Part shown: positions 1-10,872 of the stretch, piece by piece | Numbering within the stretch: the first letter of the stretch is position 1 | Layout of the letters: each line of letters begins with the position of its first letter | Assembly (NCBI RefSeq): GCF_020536995.1 | Contig: NC_068357.1 | Location: 124,869,271-124,933,270 of the forward strand | Length of the DNA: 64,000 bases | Direction: 5' to 3' | From: Dreissena polymorpha | Taxonomy: Eukaryota; Mollusca; Bivalvia; Myida; Dreissenidae | Program-made: the position numbers and the translations under genes | The notes under the pieces: generated by a model | Database searches by the model: none | The model's input: only the letters and a program-made list of their open reading frames with translations | What the model was told of the DNA's origin: nothing

Positions 1-1228
1 TCACAAGTTATTTGTTCATGTTTACGCAGTGACATTCACTATGATGACGAAAATCATGGTGACATTCGCAGTGAAAGAAGCTCATCTTTCTGTTTGCTTT
101 TGATAGAGATTTATAACAAATACTATGATTCAACCGGCCGCAACAAAGAACCCGTATTTTGATGGTAAATTATGAATGGAAGCAGTTTCAGTACCTCTGT
201 GGAATATAAAATGTTGTTATGTTGAGAAGAAAAACCAAATTTGGTTCAAAAAGATAAATCTATAGATATACATGCATGAAAAGATAACATTTACTTCAAG
301 TAAAGGATTTCATGAGAAAGAATTCATCATGCTATATTCCTTGGGCTGAAGAAGGTCTCAAATTTTATGTTGAATTGACCATTTCTGGTTCTGGTTATAT
401 ATTCTAATGATATTAATGTTGCTAATAAAAGTAAGATAACTATGTATTACCTTGCTTCACCATATCGCTACCAGTATATAGTATTTCCGTGCTGAGCCTG
501 CTCGAGACAGAAACTGAACACGTTGTTTTGGAAATGTAACTAGGTCCAGTGACCTTTCTATCTCATGTAAGATTATAGCCGATTTTGGGGGACGAAGAGT
601 ATTCTAACTATGACAGTATTGCACCCGCTAAAACTTTCAATACGATATATAATAGTTTCACTTTCAACACTACATTTAAATTATCCCCAACCGTCACGAG
701 GAATCCTTATAATTTTCAAATTAGCCGAAGCTGAATTAAAATTTATTCATGCGGGCTTACTGGGGGGGGGGAATAGTTCTATTGGATTGGATTAGAAATA
801 TAGGTCAGAACATGTGGTATACAGTTTCGCCGAAAAATTGTTATGCCAGATTCGTTGCAACCAAATAATGAACAGAACTTGGCTTATAAATAATCCGTTT
901 TAATTCAATAATATGTAATACAGATTTTTAAGCAACAAACATTTACATATAAAAGATGTTTATGGAAAAGGTGCAATTAAAATTAATTCTTAATTTTAAG
1001 AATGACAAGTTCGATTCAGATATAAACAAAAATGAAATTATTGACCATAAATTTACAATTCATTAAAATATCGGATTTGTGATTCTATGTACGATTCGTT
1101 GATTTTTCTGCAAATTTGTGCGCTAAACTTTACCGCGAAATATTTTTTGAAATGACTAACTAATTCAAGATGCTACGTCACAGATGATAAGTTCAATATA
1201 TATGCGGCACATAAACTTGTTTTCAATA
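1..1228. other. No recognisable feature
   Basis: AT-rich sequence with only short open frames that have no codon bias, splice context or recognisable motif. I see no gene or clear repeat. Confidence 0.5.
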
Positions 1229-1229
1229 T

Positions 1230-1425
1230 CAGTGGCTGTACGGCTACCGCAGTGGTTGGTGCGCGCGCTTCTCACAAAAGCGACGCGGGAACAATCCCCG
1301 TTTTAGGCGCACGTGAGTTTGGTGTGTGGTCACCATACCGGACAGGTGCAGTTTCATCAGGGTACTCCGGCCCTTCCCTCCACAACACACGATCACATAA
1401 AAATGAAAATCTTTCAGTAACACTT
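1230..1425 (+). repeat. tRNA-derived SINE, molluscan type
   Basis: A GC-richer island in AT-rich DNA. The head resembles a tRNA promoter: an A-box-like GCAGTGGTTGG near 1249 and a weak B-box region near 1289. It is followed by a body I recognise from repeats common in bivalve and gastropod DNA (GTGAGTTTGGTGTGTGGTCA near 1312, then GGGTACTCCGG near 1359). The tail runs into A-rich DNA. The short open frame across it is incidental. The family assignment is from memory, not from a search. Confidence 0.6.
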
Positions 1426-1429
1426 AATA

Positions 1430-3000
1430 TTTAGATATTGGTCTGTTAAGCAAATTTCCTAACTTTAGCGAGTCTAGTAATCAAATAAGGCAGGAGTGAT
1501 GCCGACACTCCGGGTCCTCACATAATGCAGCCTCATGCGCGGAAGGACCTCATTAACTTTAAAATACACATACACATGTTTCGAAACAAAAAACAGAGTA
1601 CGATACTTATAAAATGCAGCAAATAAACAATCGTTTAATTGTATAATATTAATACAAAATTATATCGGATTAGCAGACTAAAAGCCTTTCATAAAATAGA
1701 CAATGACTTTTCGCTATGTGTAAATAATAATGATTTAAGATTTTTTATGCCAAACTTGACTAATGTTTGTTCAACTGTATACTGAAAAATATGTTGAAAT
1801 GGTTGAATATCATGGAACAAGTTATTGGCCTGTATAAGGTCTGCATTCAAATTCTCTTCTTAAGAGGCGGTTGTACTAACCATGCCAATAAAATCTATGC
1901 TCTTTGAAACATAGTTAGTGAAATTGATGTTTTAGTTATGTCGACGTGGTAATATTTAAGTGTTTAAAAGGTTTTTAATTAACTGAAAACGAACGCTTAG
2001 AATGACTAATGATTTGCTACACAAAAGAACTAAAAGGCACCTTCAAATACCACTTTCGTACTATAGTGTGCGACTGTATCTGGTGCACGCTCGGGCGTTG
2101 TGGCCGAATTATTTCCACGCCGCTCTGACTTAAGAAAGACGAATGTTGAGTAAGTGAGACGGGCTTTACCCAGAACCGCGTTATTTAATTTCCCGCAAAA
2201 AGTGACAGGTATGTAAATATTCATGTATAGGAAAAGTGTAAGTTGTTTTAAGACACAACAAACATATTCTTGAATCGTAAACGTATTCCATAAATTGTAC
2301 CTTATATTAATTTATCTAGTTAAATAAACTAAACACCGTGAGAGTGACTCAGTGAGTCACACTTCGTGTAGTCCATATTTATAAACGGACTCCCAGAGCC
2401 TTTGATGATTTTTGCTTTGACGACTCTGGGCAGGACCAGAACACCACCTTTGGGGAAGGGGCAACAGCCATTTTTTTCGGAGGAAAAAAGACACAATTTT
2501 CTGGCTTTGGAGAATGAAAAATACTGAGATAGATTGGAAATTTAGAGAAAAATGCATGATTTTAAAGAAATTTCTGTAGGGGAAAGGGCTTTTTTGGTTA
2601 AGGGGAAGAAAAAGACGCCCCTTACGAAGTTTTTTTTTGGCCCTGCTGGGAGACCATGTGCTCCCCTTCATAAAAACACTGCAGTTCTTCACTGTGATTA
2701 AGTGTGCACCACTAATCAGGCGTCGTTGTTATCAATGAAGGTAGCGATTAATAAACTTAAAAAACACATTAAATTTACCTGAATGGCAGTCTACGGACGT
2801 TATCCTTTGCATGACACCTAAAAAACACGACGATGTTTCTTCACACTTTTCTTGCTGACTTGTTTATGTTAAAATTTGGAATACTGTAAATATTCGACAT
2901 CTGTTCGAAAACTTTACCGACATAGGCTACATCAAACAACACTATGCGCAGAAGATTGGTGTACTGCTACCAAACTGATAGCGACATTTTAAGTCTGCAA
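1430..3000. other. Intergenic, nothing assignable
   Basis: AT-rich DNA. Open frames on the minus strand near 2030-2224 and 2357-2692 have low-complexity, Lys/Phe-rich translations without a recognisable domain. The GC-richer piece near 2380-2680 may be a diverged repeat, but I cannot name it. Confidence 0.4.
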
Positions 3001-3001
3001 C

Positions 3002-3429
3002 ACAGTGCTCCAGCTAGGCCTAAATCGAAGGGCGCCGCGCCTTGCCCTCCCAAACCTCCGTCCTGCTGCCCCGAACCTCCGCCTTGCCCCCCCCCCCCCC
3101 CCCCCCCTCAAAAAAAAAAAATTTTTTTTTTTTTTTTTTTTACATATGATAAGTCATAAATCTCTTATTACATTGTAATTAATTTAATCCTCATTGTAGA
3201 CATTATATTTTAATGGTTTAATAATATTGGGAATAATACAATTCTTTATAACATGTAAATTAACATGCAATAGAAAGCATTCCAGAAAACACCCGCGCGC
3301 TCGAACGTGCCCTTTTTACAAAATACTGCGCGTCGAAAGTGCCCTTTTCACAAAATACTGCGCTTCAAAAGTGCTTTTTTGACAAAAAAGCCCCCCCTGC
3401 CCTTTTCAAATCCTAGCTGGAGCACTGCA
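3002..3429. mobile_element. Short TIR element (hAT-like ends) with homopolymer core
   Basis: The ends are inverted copies of CAGTGCTCCAGCTAGG: left at about 3003, right as CCTAGCTGGAGCACTG ending near 3428. The CAGTG start is hAT-like, but I could not see a clean 8-bp target duplication. The interior contains a run of about 22 C, then A, then about 20 T (3087-3140), and two copies of an ACAAAATACTGCGC motif near 3315-3365. It has no coding capacity, so it is non-autonomous. The superfamily is an inference. Confidence 0.5.
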
Positions 3430-4054
3430 TCATTACAATTCACCACAGTTTTCCAATATGGTGGAAAGAGCCTACGAAAGAGTGAATGTTTTTCTTTTTT
3501 TTATAAAGTACCGGAAAAAGTCACTTTCCCAATGAGGAAAAAACTAAACATTTCTCAAGTGCTGTTAAAAAAATTCCCAATGGAATGTATCAACAACAAA
3601 AAAATTATGTTTTTTTAGTAAATCAAACATTTAAATTATTTCCCTATGCAGAAAATATAATATAATACAATATTGACAACCTGAAAACACTTCGTTATCA
3701 ATTTTAAAGTATTTGTAAAAAAACAAATAAAATACACCAATTTCCCAATCTAAACACTTCAAGATGTGAATTTCCCCATTTTCAGCTTTTTTCGCGCTAA
3801 TATTTCCGTATCGCGCTGGTGGTGGTACTTTTACTAATCCGGCATAAAAAGTCACTGCAAAGAATAACTAAGTAAACTAAAAGCAGTTATTTCTTGCTTA
3901 AATGGTACCATTTGCATGACTTTGTGCTTTAGACAGGTGAATGTTGATAAGTTTTGTCAATATCAGTCTTCCTTAGCCCGTTTTCGTCTTCCAATACAGC
4001 ACGAGACAGATTTAGTGCAGCTTCTTAGAGCAAGGTTCATATGTTTACAGTAGA
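3430..4054. other. Upstream region of LRR1
   Basis: AT-rich DNA upstream of the LRR1 start codon. No clear TATA box or CpG-rich promoter was seen. Several TTCCCAAT or CCCAAT motifs (3527, 3574, 3744, 3773) recur here and in LRR1 intron 2 (5000-5060), which suggests shared repeat-derived sequence rather than regulatory sites. Confidence 0.3.
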
Positions 4055-7000
4055 ATGCGGCTATGCTGTGATATTGAAGTAGTAGAGAGAGCTACAGGTT
4101 CTCTGAGCTTAAAGAAGGGAAAACCGATCCGTGCCCAACTAGCGGTGGGGAAGAGCCCGCCTTCAGACAGCGTCTACATGATGGTCTGTACCACTAAAAA
4201 TAAGAATGGAACAAAATATCAGGTTTGATGTTTTCCGTGCTCATAGTATTTTGTATTTTGAGTTATTTTTTTTGGTAAAATTATTGACTACTTAAGCTTT
4301 TGATTCAAAGAGATCCTTTATTTAATGGAAAAAAAAAAAAGTAAAAAAATTGAATAAATAAATAAGGTTTATATTTAAAACATTTTTGTGCGATTAAAAA
4401 TGAGTGTTTCAGAGGGAAAGATTTGTTACCTTTTAATTTCAAAAGGGAACAAATTAAACAGGTTATGCTTCAAGTAACTTCCCTGGAGTTTGTGTAATTA
4501 CTACTATTTTATATACAAAAGAGTAATACATTTTGCATTTTTTTGTACCTGCAGATCAAGGGAAACATCGAGAAGGTGTTCACCAAATGTGTATCTGAAG
4601 GCAAGGCTACAATACGATTGATAAGTCCTGAGAGGGACATCTGTATTAGTAAGGTACGTCAGAGAAAGGCCAGGCACATCTGCATTTGTAAGGTACGTCA
4701 GAGAAAGGCCAGGCACATCTGCATTTGTAAGGTACATCAGAAAAAGGCCAGGCACATCTGCATTAGTAAGGTACGTCAGAAAAAGGCCAGGCACATCTGC
4801 ATTAGTAAGGTATGTCAAAAAAAGGCCAGGCACGTCTGCATTTGTAAGGTACGTCAGAAAAAGGCCATGCACATCTGCATTAGTAAGGTACGTCAGAGAA
4901 AGGCCAGGCTGGTATCAGATTGGAGGAATCCATTGTGTGCGGATTTTTTAATATTTGAAATGCATGCTTTTTCCGCCCTATGCCACGGGTCCGAAATTCA
5001 GCCCCATTCCCAATGCAAATCTGCTTGTTTTTTTCCCAATTGAAAAAAAAATTCCCAATTCAAAAAAAAAAAATATTTTTTATTTTTTTATTTTTTTTTA
5101 TTCTCCTTAAAATATATAAGTTGACCTGATCCAGTGAAGAAAATAGAAAGTATTGCATAATTTAATTAATTGTTGCCTTGAATTTGTTTTTAAAACTGTA
5201 AAATATGTAAATGATTATTTAAGACTTTCCTTATTTTCCTCAAAATACGGCGCTTCGCGCGATTTTTTTCACCTCAAAAAATGCCAAGCCTTTTCCCCAA
5301 ATTCAGATTAAAAAACCTGCACTTATCACACATGTTCATAATATTTTGTAAAACTTTAATAATAAGTTATCCAAATAGTCGTTATTTACCAGTTAACGGC
5401 TTCTTTGAAATATAAGAAACACTATTTACATGCGATAATTTTTCTTAATTGAGCCAATGGAGCGGAAAAAGCCTGAAATGCGTTTTAGGTGAAAAAATCT
5501 ATGTTAATAAATGTAAATCTAAAATTAATTTTATAATAACTAAAAAATGAAATTTAAATATAAACTTTTATCTTTGAAATCCAACACGTTTTGTTGAGAA
5601 AATGCCACTATTAAACTTAAAAATAAAGCAGGCAAACATTAATTGTTTGAAAGACTCTTTGTAAGTTGCATATTGAATACACACCAAAGACGGAGTTAAA
5701 AATAAAAACAGAAATAAAAAGAATCAAGTCTCATTCTCTGCCCAATTGCAGGCTGATGTTATTCAGCTGAAGAGCTACCTCAACATTTTGAAGCAGGTTG
5801 TTCAGGGTCAGATGCCAGACAAATCAGTGTTCTCCAGCCTCGCCCCAGTCAGCGCGAAGAAAATTGAAAGGCCGAAAACGGTCCTGGTGATCACTTGTAA
5901 AAAGGACTACCCTCTCACCACAAACTTTCCATCCTCTCTTGAAACTCTACAGGTAACATTTATGGGTATTATGATATATGAATCTTGGTTACAAAATACA
6001 GCAGCAGATAGAATTGTGCAAAGCTTAGTCTCTTTGGATTTTGTAGAAATGCCCTTTGTTTCCCTATTTCTGAGTGTCAGTCTATAAGATGTTGTGTTTG
6101 CTCCATATCTCCAATGCTCTTTTAATGATTTTCATGAAACTATCCTCAAAACATGTGATGTAGGTGATGAAGACCTTGTGTAGGGGGCATTACCCAGCAA
6201 TAAGCCAAGGCAAGGCCAATGTCAGACTTGAAAGCTCAATGTTTTAGTCTATGAAGTATGTTTGTTTTGTACCTCCTGTTTTTTTTTTTTACCATTTACC
6301 CCTTATAAACACACTTTGACGCGTTTGTAGTCCCTTTGAAAATCTAATAAACTTTAAAACCTTCTTTACTAGAATCAAGTTTGTAAGGCTTCATTTCCAA
6401 CCTAAAGATACTGATGAGAGGCAAACAGCATAAACCTGAACAGACTGCGAGTTTTCACTTTGCTTCTGAGAGGGAAATGGTTAAAGGATTTTAATGAATC
6501 TTGTCTCGGATGTTTATCAAACTGAGACAATGTTCAGAGGGCTTGATGAATTCATGCCCCATCTTGGCCTAACGTGAATATCGAATGGATCACAGTTGCG
6601 CTATTAGCTTTTTCAAAGTGTTCTGCCAAAAGATGAGTAAGTAACCTGTTTGCTTATGCCCAACAACTACCACAGATCAGGGCCCGTATTCACCAACACA
6701 TTCTTAGGCTTTAGAATACAGAATAGACTTAAAATCAACAACAATATGTTCGGCGTTTGAATATTAAGAAGCTACCTCTGGTGATTGTATCATTAACATA
6801 ATGTTGTACATGAACATTGATGTGAACAAAGGTTATTAGTGCCATGTTTGAAGCAAAATTTAAGCCATTCTTTAATATTCCTGTTTAAAGAATATTCTTT
6901 AATATTTGGCTCAAGTCAGAGAATTGTTTGGTGCATAAAGGTCCAGATTCTTAAACTTACCGACCAATAAAAACTGCTGTTATGTATATCAGCCAAGCAA

Positions 7001-9485
7001 AAGGGGGGCTTAATGCTTGTGCATATTGTTTTGTCAAAAACGGGCTAATAAGGGACAACTGTTACACTTTCAACTGTAATGGATTTTTTTGGTTTAAATA
7101 AAATCTCTTCTAAACAAAAATCAGTTAAGGCTTATGTTCTGGTGTTGGTTAAATCTTAATTTGAGATGAAGGTATTTTGCAGTCAATGTGATGATTTCAA
7201 TTAAAGGGCAATATTGTTGTATGACCATATTGTTTCAACTTAGAACATCTTATTAAAATTTAACAAAAATTAGCCTGATTATCCAATTTAGCATCGCTTT
7301 GGAATAACAGGGCCTAATTCATGTGCGCAAAAATTTTCGTCCCATATAAGCCTTACAGGCTAATCAGGGAAGATCTCGGCAGGAATTTTTCGGTTTAGGA
7401 AAGTCTCTTCTAAAGGGCAATCCAGTCTAGGGGTAAAGTGTTTTCCATGATTAGCCTATGCTAACTGCACAGGCTAAAATGGAACAACACCTTATGTCAA
7501 GGCATTAACCCTTTCAGTGCTGGAACCTAATTTTGAAGGCCTTTGCAAACAGTTTGGATCCAGATGAGACGCCACAGACGTCGCGTCTCATCAGGATTCA
7601 AACTGTTTGCTATTTTGATAGTATTATTGGAAAAAAAAAATCAAAGAAAATGCTAATTTTAGAAATTCAGAAGACAACATTTTAGCAGACGACAAATTTC
7701 CCAGCATGCAAAGGGTTAAGTTATGTTTCCACAGAGCGTGGCTGAATTAGTAATTTCACTTTGCTTGTTGCAGGTCCATGACTGCAGCATGAAGAAAATG
7801 GACTCCAGGATCTTTCAGCTGCGCAACCTAGTCTGTCTTGACCTCAGTGACAACAGTTTGACGGAGGTTCCAGACGGTATCGAAAAACTTCAAAACTTGT
7901 CTGACCTCCGACTTAAGTGCAATAAGTTTGAAAAATTCCCAATGAACATCTGTAGACTGAAAAATATCCAGAATAATTTAGCTGTGTTGGACCTGAGTAA
8001 CAATCAGATGAAAGAATTACCTGTACAGATCTGTGAACTAGCGAACCTTGCGATGTTGAAAATGGATAACAATCTTTTGGAAGCCGTTCCTCCGACCATA
8101 GGACGGTTGGCTAATCTGAAGGCAGTGTCGATGTCGAACAATAAGCTGACGGTGCTTCCTGCAGGGTTTATGCGTCTCAGACTGGACTCTGTGGACCTGT
8201 TTGGGAACAACTTTGTAAGAACTGAAAATGTGACCTCCAGGGACCATGTTGATGTGCCGTCATTGGTGGAGTGTGCCGCAAGACATATCAGGAAACAGAG
8301 GTACATGTGTTCCTGAACTAAAGCTTTTATGAATTATATAATTACTAATAGGCTGGTGTATCAACCCTGTCCTATCATTGTATAGTGTAATAATATGTGT
8401 TTTATATTATGTGTTATATATATAAACAACGAAACGCTACTGTATAACGTTGACGTCACTTCCTATGTTTTTTGTTCACATTGATAATACTACTGATGAA
8501 GGCTATGGCTGAAACATGTTTAGTATCATTTAAAAAAAAAATTAATTAACAAAACTGAGGTTTTGTATGGATTATTTAATTTTATTGAACTAAAGTATTA
8601 AAATTTGTAAAAGTAGCTGTTAGATTATACATGTATTGCAGTTATATGTTATCAGCATGTACAAACACGTTTTTTATTTATTTTAACGACATCATGAAAT
8701 TTGATGTTTTTTATTCAATATTTTTCATGTATTTCCTTCTTTTTCCAGGCAAATTAGAGATAGAAAAATTGGAAAATGAAATGATAAATACAGTTCCAGG
8801 TGAGGGTAGAATACAGATAATTTTATTTGCACATGATCAAATCTGAAGCAAGACAAGACTGTTGATTTAGATATTCTAAACCTCTCAAAGTAAAATTGTC
8901 TGTATTCAATTCTAACCCGGCACTTTTTGTATCCTGCACCAGCTGTCTTCACTTACCATTCAGGATTTGAGGGACGTCAGATTGAGACCAGTTTTCCTAA
9001 GATATGACGGCAATCACGTCTGAGGAAAACTGGTCTTAATGCGTATGCATACTTAACGCTTTTATGGATTTTTACGTTTAAAGAAAGTCTATTCTAAACG
9101 AAAATCCTGTTAAAGTGGAAGTGTGTCCCTGATTAGCCTGTGCAGACTGCACATGCTCATGTGGTACGATACATTACGCACATGAATTAAGCCCAGTTTT
9201 CCCAAAATGCAGCTCTTTCATGCCTGTTCCAGAATCCCGTACACAGAAGACGACCTCCACACTCACCTGTGCCGCTACCTCGACTCCGCTCGGGTCTGCT
9301 GGTGCGGCAACTTCTGCTTCCAGTGCAGTGTGGCGTACTCCCACATGGTGAACCTTCGCACAGTCACCAGCGCAATCACGGCGGTCGACCTCACCGGCAG
9401 CACCTTTGTGCCCGTCCAGGGATTCCTGTGCTCTCCACAGTGTCTCAACAAGTTCAAGACAGATCCAAACGCGTACTGGAGATAA
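4055..9485 (+). CDS. LRR1: LRR1 (PPIL5 family), CRL2 ubiquitin-ligase substrate receptor; 5 exons
   Basis: Exons by eye: 4055-4222, 4555-4653, 5752-5952, 7774-8300 and 9233-9485. All have GT-AG introns with phases 0, 0, 0, 2, and join into 415 codons (human LRR1 is about 414 aa). Exons 1-2 encode the N-terminal PH-like region (residues 1-89; NKNGTKYQ and EGKATIRL match the human order). Exon 3 has the conserved ITCKKDYPLTTNFP stretch. Exon 4 carries the leucine-rich repeats (about 157-305: LDLSDNSLTEVP, LDLSNNQMKELP and others) and then SLVECAARHI (about 316-325), the BC-box position. Exon 5 starts IPYTEDDL (Cul2-box-like) and ends in a Cys-rich module (CWCGNFCFQC, FLCSPQC). In vertebrates and worms CRL2-LRR1 ubiquitylates MCM7 to unload the CMG helicase at replication termination, in the nucleus. 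Oddities: the exon-2 donor lies in a 39-bp minisatellite, and the BC-box Cys/Ser is Ala here. Confidence 0.93.
4641..4913 (+). repeat. 39-bp minisatellite (7 copies) that multiplies the LRR1 exon-2 splice donor
   Basis: Seven contiguous 39-bp units start at 4641, 4680, 4719, 4758, 4797, 4836 and 4875. Each spans the end of exon 2, so each contains an AAG|GT donor: AAGGTACGT in units 1, 2, 4, 6 and 7, AAGGTACAT in unit 3, AAGGTATGT in unit 5. Because 39 is divisible by 3 and no unit holds a stop, reading through adds a 13-residue repeat (consensus ICISKVRQRKARH) per unit in frame. The first donor gives the product length expected for the family. I take units 2-7 as intronic by default, but each could act as an alternative donor. 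Confidence 0.9.
4914..5751. other. LRR1 intron 2, low-complexity remainder
   Basis: Poly-A and poly-T tracts (5040-5100) and AT-rich sequence. Weakly inverted ends (TGTGTGCGGATTTTTT near 4935 and AAAAAACCTGCACTTATCACACA near 5310) hint at a diverged TIR element of about 400 bp, but the match is poor. The acceptor TTGCAG ends at 5751. Confidence 0.35.
5953..7309. other. LRR1 intron 3, upstream part
   Basis: No coding sequence. A diverged interspersed repeat probably occupies about 6680-6960. It begins GGGCCCGTATTCACCAACAC, a motif I associate with bivalve repeats. The rest is AT-rich without recognisable features. Confidence 0.35.
7310..7504. repeat. Palindromic element, degenerate copy (LRR1 intron 3)
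   Basis: Recognisable core blocks of the palindromic family (see 20644-20905 for the best copy): GCCTTACAGGCTAATCAGGG near 7353, AAAGTCTCTTCTAAA near 7400, GATTAGCCTATG near 7450 and GCACAGGCTAAAATGG near 7470. Both outer ends are eroded. It abuts the TTAA-flanked MITE that follows. Confidence 0.65.
7505..7719. mobile_element. TTAA-flanked MITE (LRR1 intron 3)
   Basis: Flanked by TTAA and bounded by inverted ends: TTAACCCTTTCAGTGCTGG at 7505 and CCAGCATGCAAAGGGTTAA ending at 7719. The centre holds an imperfect palindrome around GATGAGACGCC (7565) and GTCTCATC (7590). The central GAGACGCC and GTCTCATC blocks are shared with the copies at 30061, 39295 and 42940, so this is a diverged member of that family. 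TTAA targets suggest piggyBac-type mobilisation, by inference. It ends 54 bp before LRR1 exon 4. Confidence 0.7.
8985..9216. repeat. Palindromic element ending next to the LRR1 exon-5 acceptor
   Basis: Family blocks: GGAAAACTGGTCTTAATGCG near 9024, GATTAGCCTGTGCAGACTGC near 9132, and the terminal GCCCAGTTTTCCCAAAATGC at 9191. The right end lies about 16 bp before the exon-5 start at 9233, so the acceptor region is a junction of element and host DNA. Its final ATGCAG forms a second possible acceptor at 9212. Using it would add 20 nt and break the frame, so the downstream TTCCAG at 9232 is preferred. Confidence 0.75.
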
Positions 9486-9828
9486 ATGTTTGGATGACTT
9501 TTGTTTTGTGATGGTCACTTTAAACTATAGTTAAAGTTATGTGAGGATATCATTGGTAGTTAAACTTTGTTTAAAGCTTGTCGGACTATTTAGTTGTTCT
9601 CTTTAATACGATTTACTTGGAGATGAACACATGTTAAACAAATTCAACAAGTATCCAAATGCTAACTTACTTTGAACATAAGGTTATTCATTTGTTGGAA
9701 CATTTATACAGTGAACATTCAGTATTTTTTCTCAGCTTTGAATTTTTTAAGCTTGGATGTTGTTGACGATGTATTCCAATATTGGTTAATATAATTTGCT
9801 TTACGTTTTCTGAAGATGCACATTTGGA
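9486..9828. other. LRR1 3' flank
   Basis: AT-rich sequence after the LRR1 stop, presumably 3' UTR and then intergenic. I did not find a canonical AATAAA here. Confidence 0.35.
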
Positions 9829-10872
9829 TCTTGCTCTGGGACAAGGGGCTCAATGCACATGCTTAAAGTGTCTTAAGTCACCAGAGTCTAATTAGGGATG
9901 AGACAAGGGGCTCAATGCACATGCTTTAAGTGTCTTAAGTCACCATAGTCTAATTAGGGATGAGACAAGGGGCTCAATGCACATGCTTTAAGTGTCTTAA
10001 GTCACCAGAGTCTAATTAGGGATGAGACAAGGGGCTCAATGCACATGCTTTAAGTGTCTTAAGTCACCATAGTCTAATTAGGACGAGACAAGGGGCTCAA
10101 TGCACATGCTTTAAGTGTCTTAAGTCACCAGAGTCTAATTAGGGATGAGACAAGGGGCTCAATGTACATGCTTTAAGTGTCTTAAGTCACCATAGTCTAA
10201 TTAGGGATGAGACAAGGGGCTCAATGCACATGCTTTAAGTGTCTTAAGTCACCATAGTCTAATTAGGGATGAGACAAGGGGCTCAATGCACATGCTTTAA
10301 GTGTCTTAAGTCACCATAGTCTAATTAGGGATGAGACAAGGGGCTCAATGCACATGCTTTAAGTGTCTTAAGTCACCATAGTCTAATTAGGGATGAGACA
10401 AGGGGCTCAATGCACATGCTTTAAGTGTCTTAAGTCACCAGAGTCTAATTAGGGATGAGACAAGGGGCTCAATGCACATGCTTTAAGTGTCTTAAGTCAC
10501 CAGAGTCTAATTAGGGATGAGACAAGGGGCTCAATGCACATGCTTTAAGTGTCTTAAGTCACCATAGTCTAATTAGGGATGAGACAAGGGGCTCAATGCA
10601 CATGCTTTAAGTGTCTTAAGTCACCATAGTCTAATTAGGGATGAGACAAGGGGCTCAATGCACATGCTTTAAGTGTCTTAAGTCACCATAGTCTAATTAG
10701 GGATGAGACATTCCACCTTAACTGCATATCCGGTAAGAAAAGACTTCCTTTAAATGACAAATGTCATAAAAGCACAAAGTATTATTCTTGGTAAGCCTGT
10801 GCAGACTGCACCGGCTGATGTTGGACAGCACTATACGTACATGCATTACACCCCCTTTTCACAGAGCACGTC
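9829..10872. repeat. Palindromic element expanded into a 62-bp satellite
   Basis: The left end (TTGCTCTGGGACAAGGGGCT, 9831) and the right half (AAGCCTGTGCAGACTGCACC near 10793 to CCTTTTCACAGAGCACGTCC ending 10872) are the two arms of a palindromic-family element. Between them, 14 tandem units start at 9838, 9900, 9962, 10024, 10085 and then every 62 bp to 10643; one unit is 61 bp. The unit equals the left arm, so the satellite grew by tandem duplication of that arm. Units differ mainly at one site (CACCAGAGT or CACCATAGT), and the first five alternate G, T, G, T, G. Confidence 0.9.

Noticed and set aside
1252-1434. Small protein at 1252-1434
   Set aside because: Lies entirely within a tRNA-derived SINE.
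2944-3159. Cys/Pro-rich small secreted peptide gene
   Set aside because: The Pro and Phe runs come from homopolymers inside a TIR element, and there is no signal peptide.
4504-4872. Minus-strand repeat peptide (PGLFLTYLTNADV units) opposite the LRR1 minisatellite
   Set aside because: Antisense shadow of the 39-bp array. No start context, splice logic or homology.
9838-10704. CRISPR-like array
   Set aside because: Units are contiguous with no unique spacers, and the genome is eukaryotic. It is a satellite.
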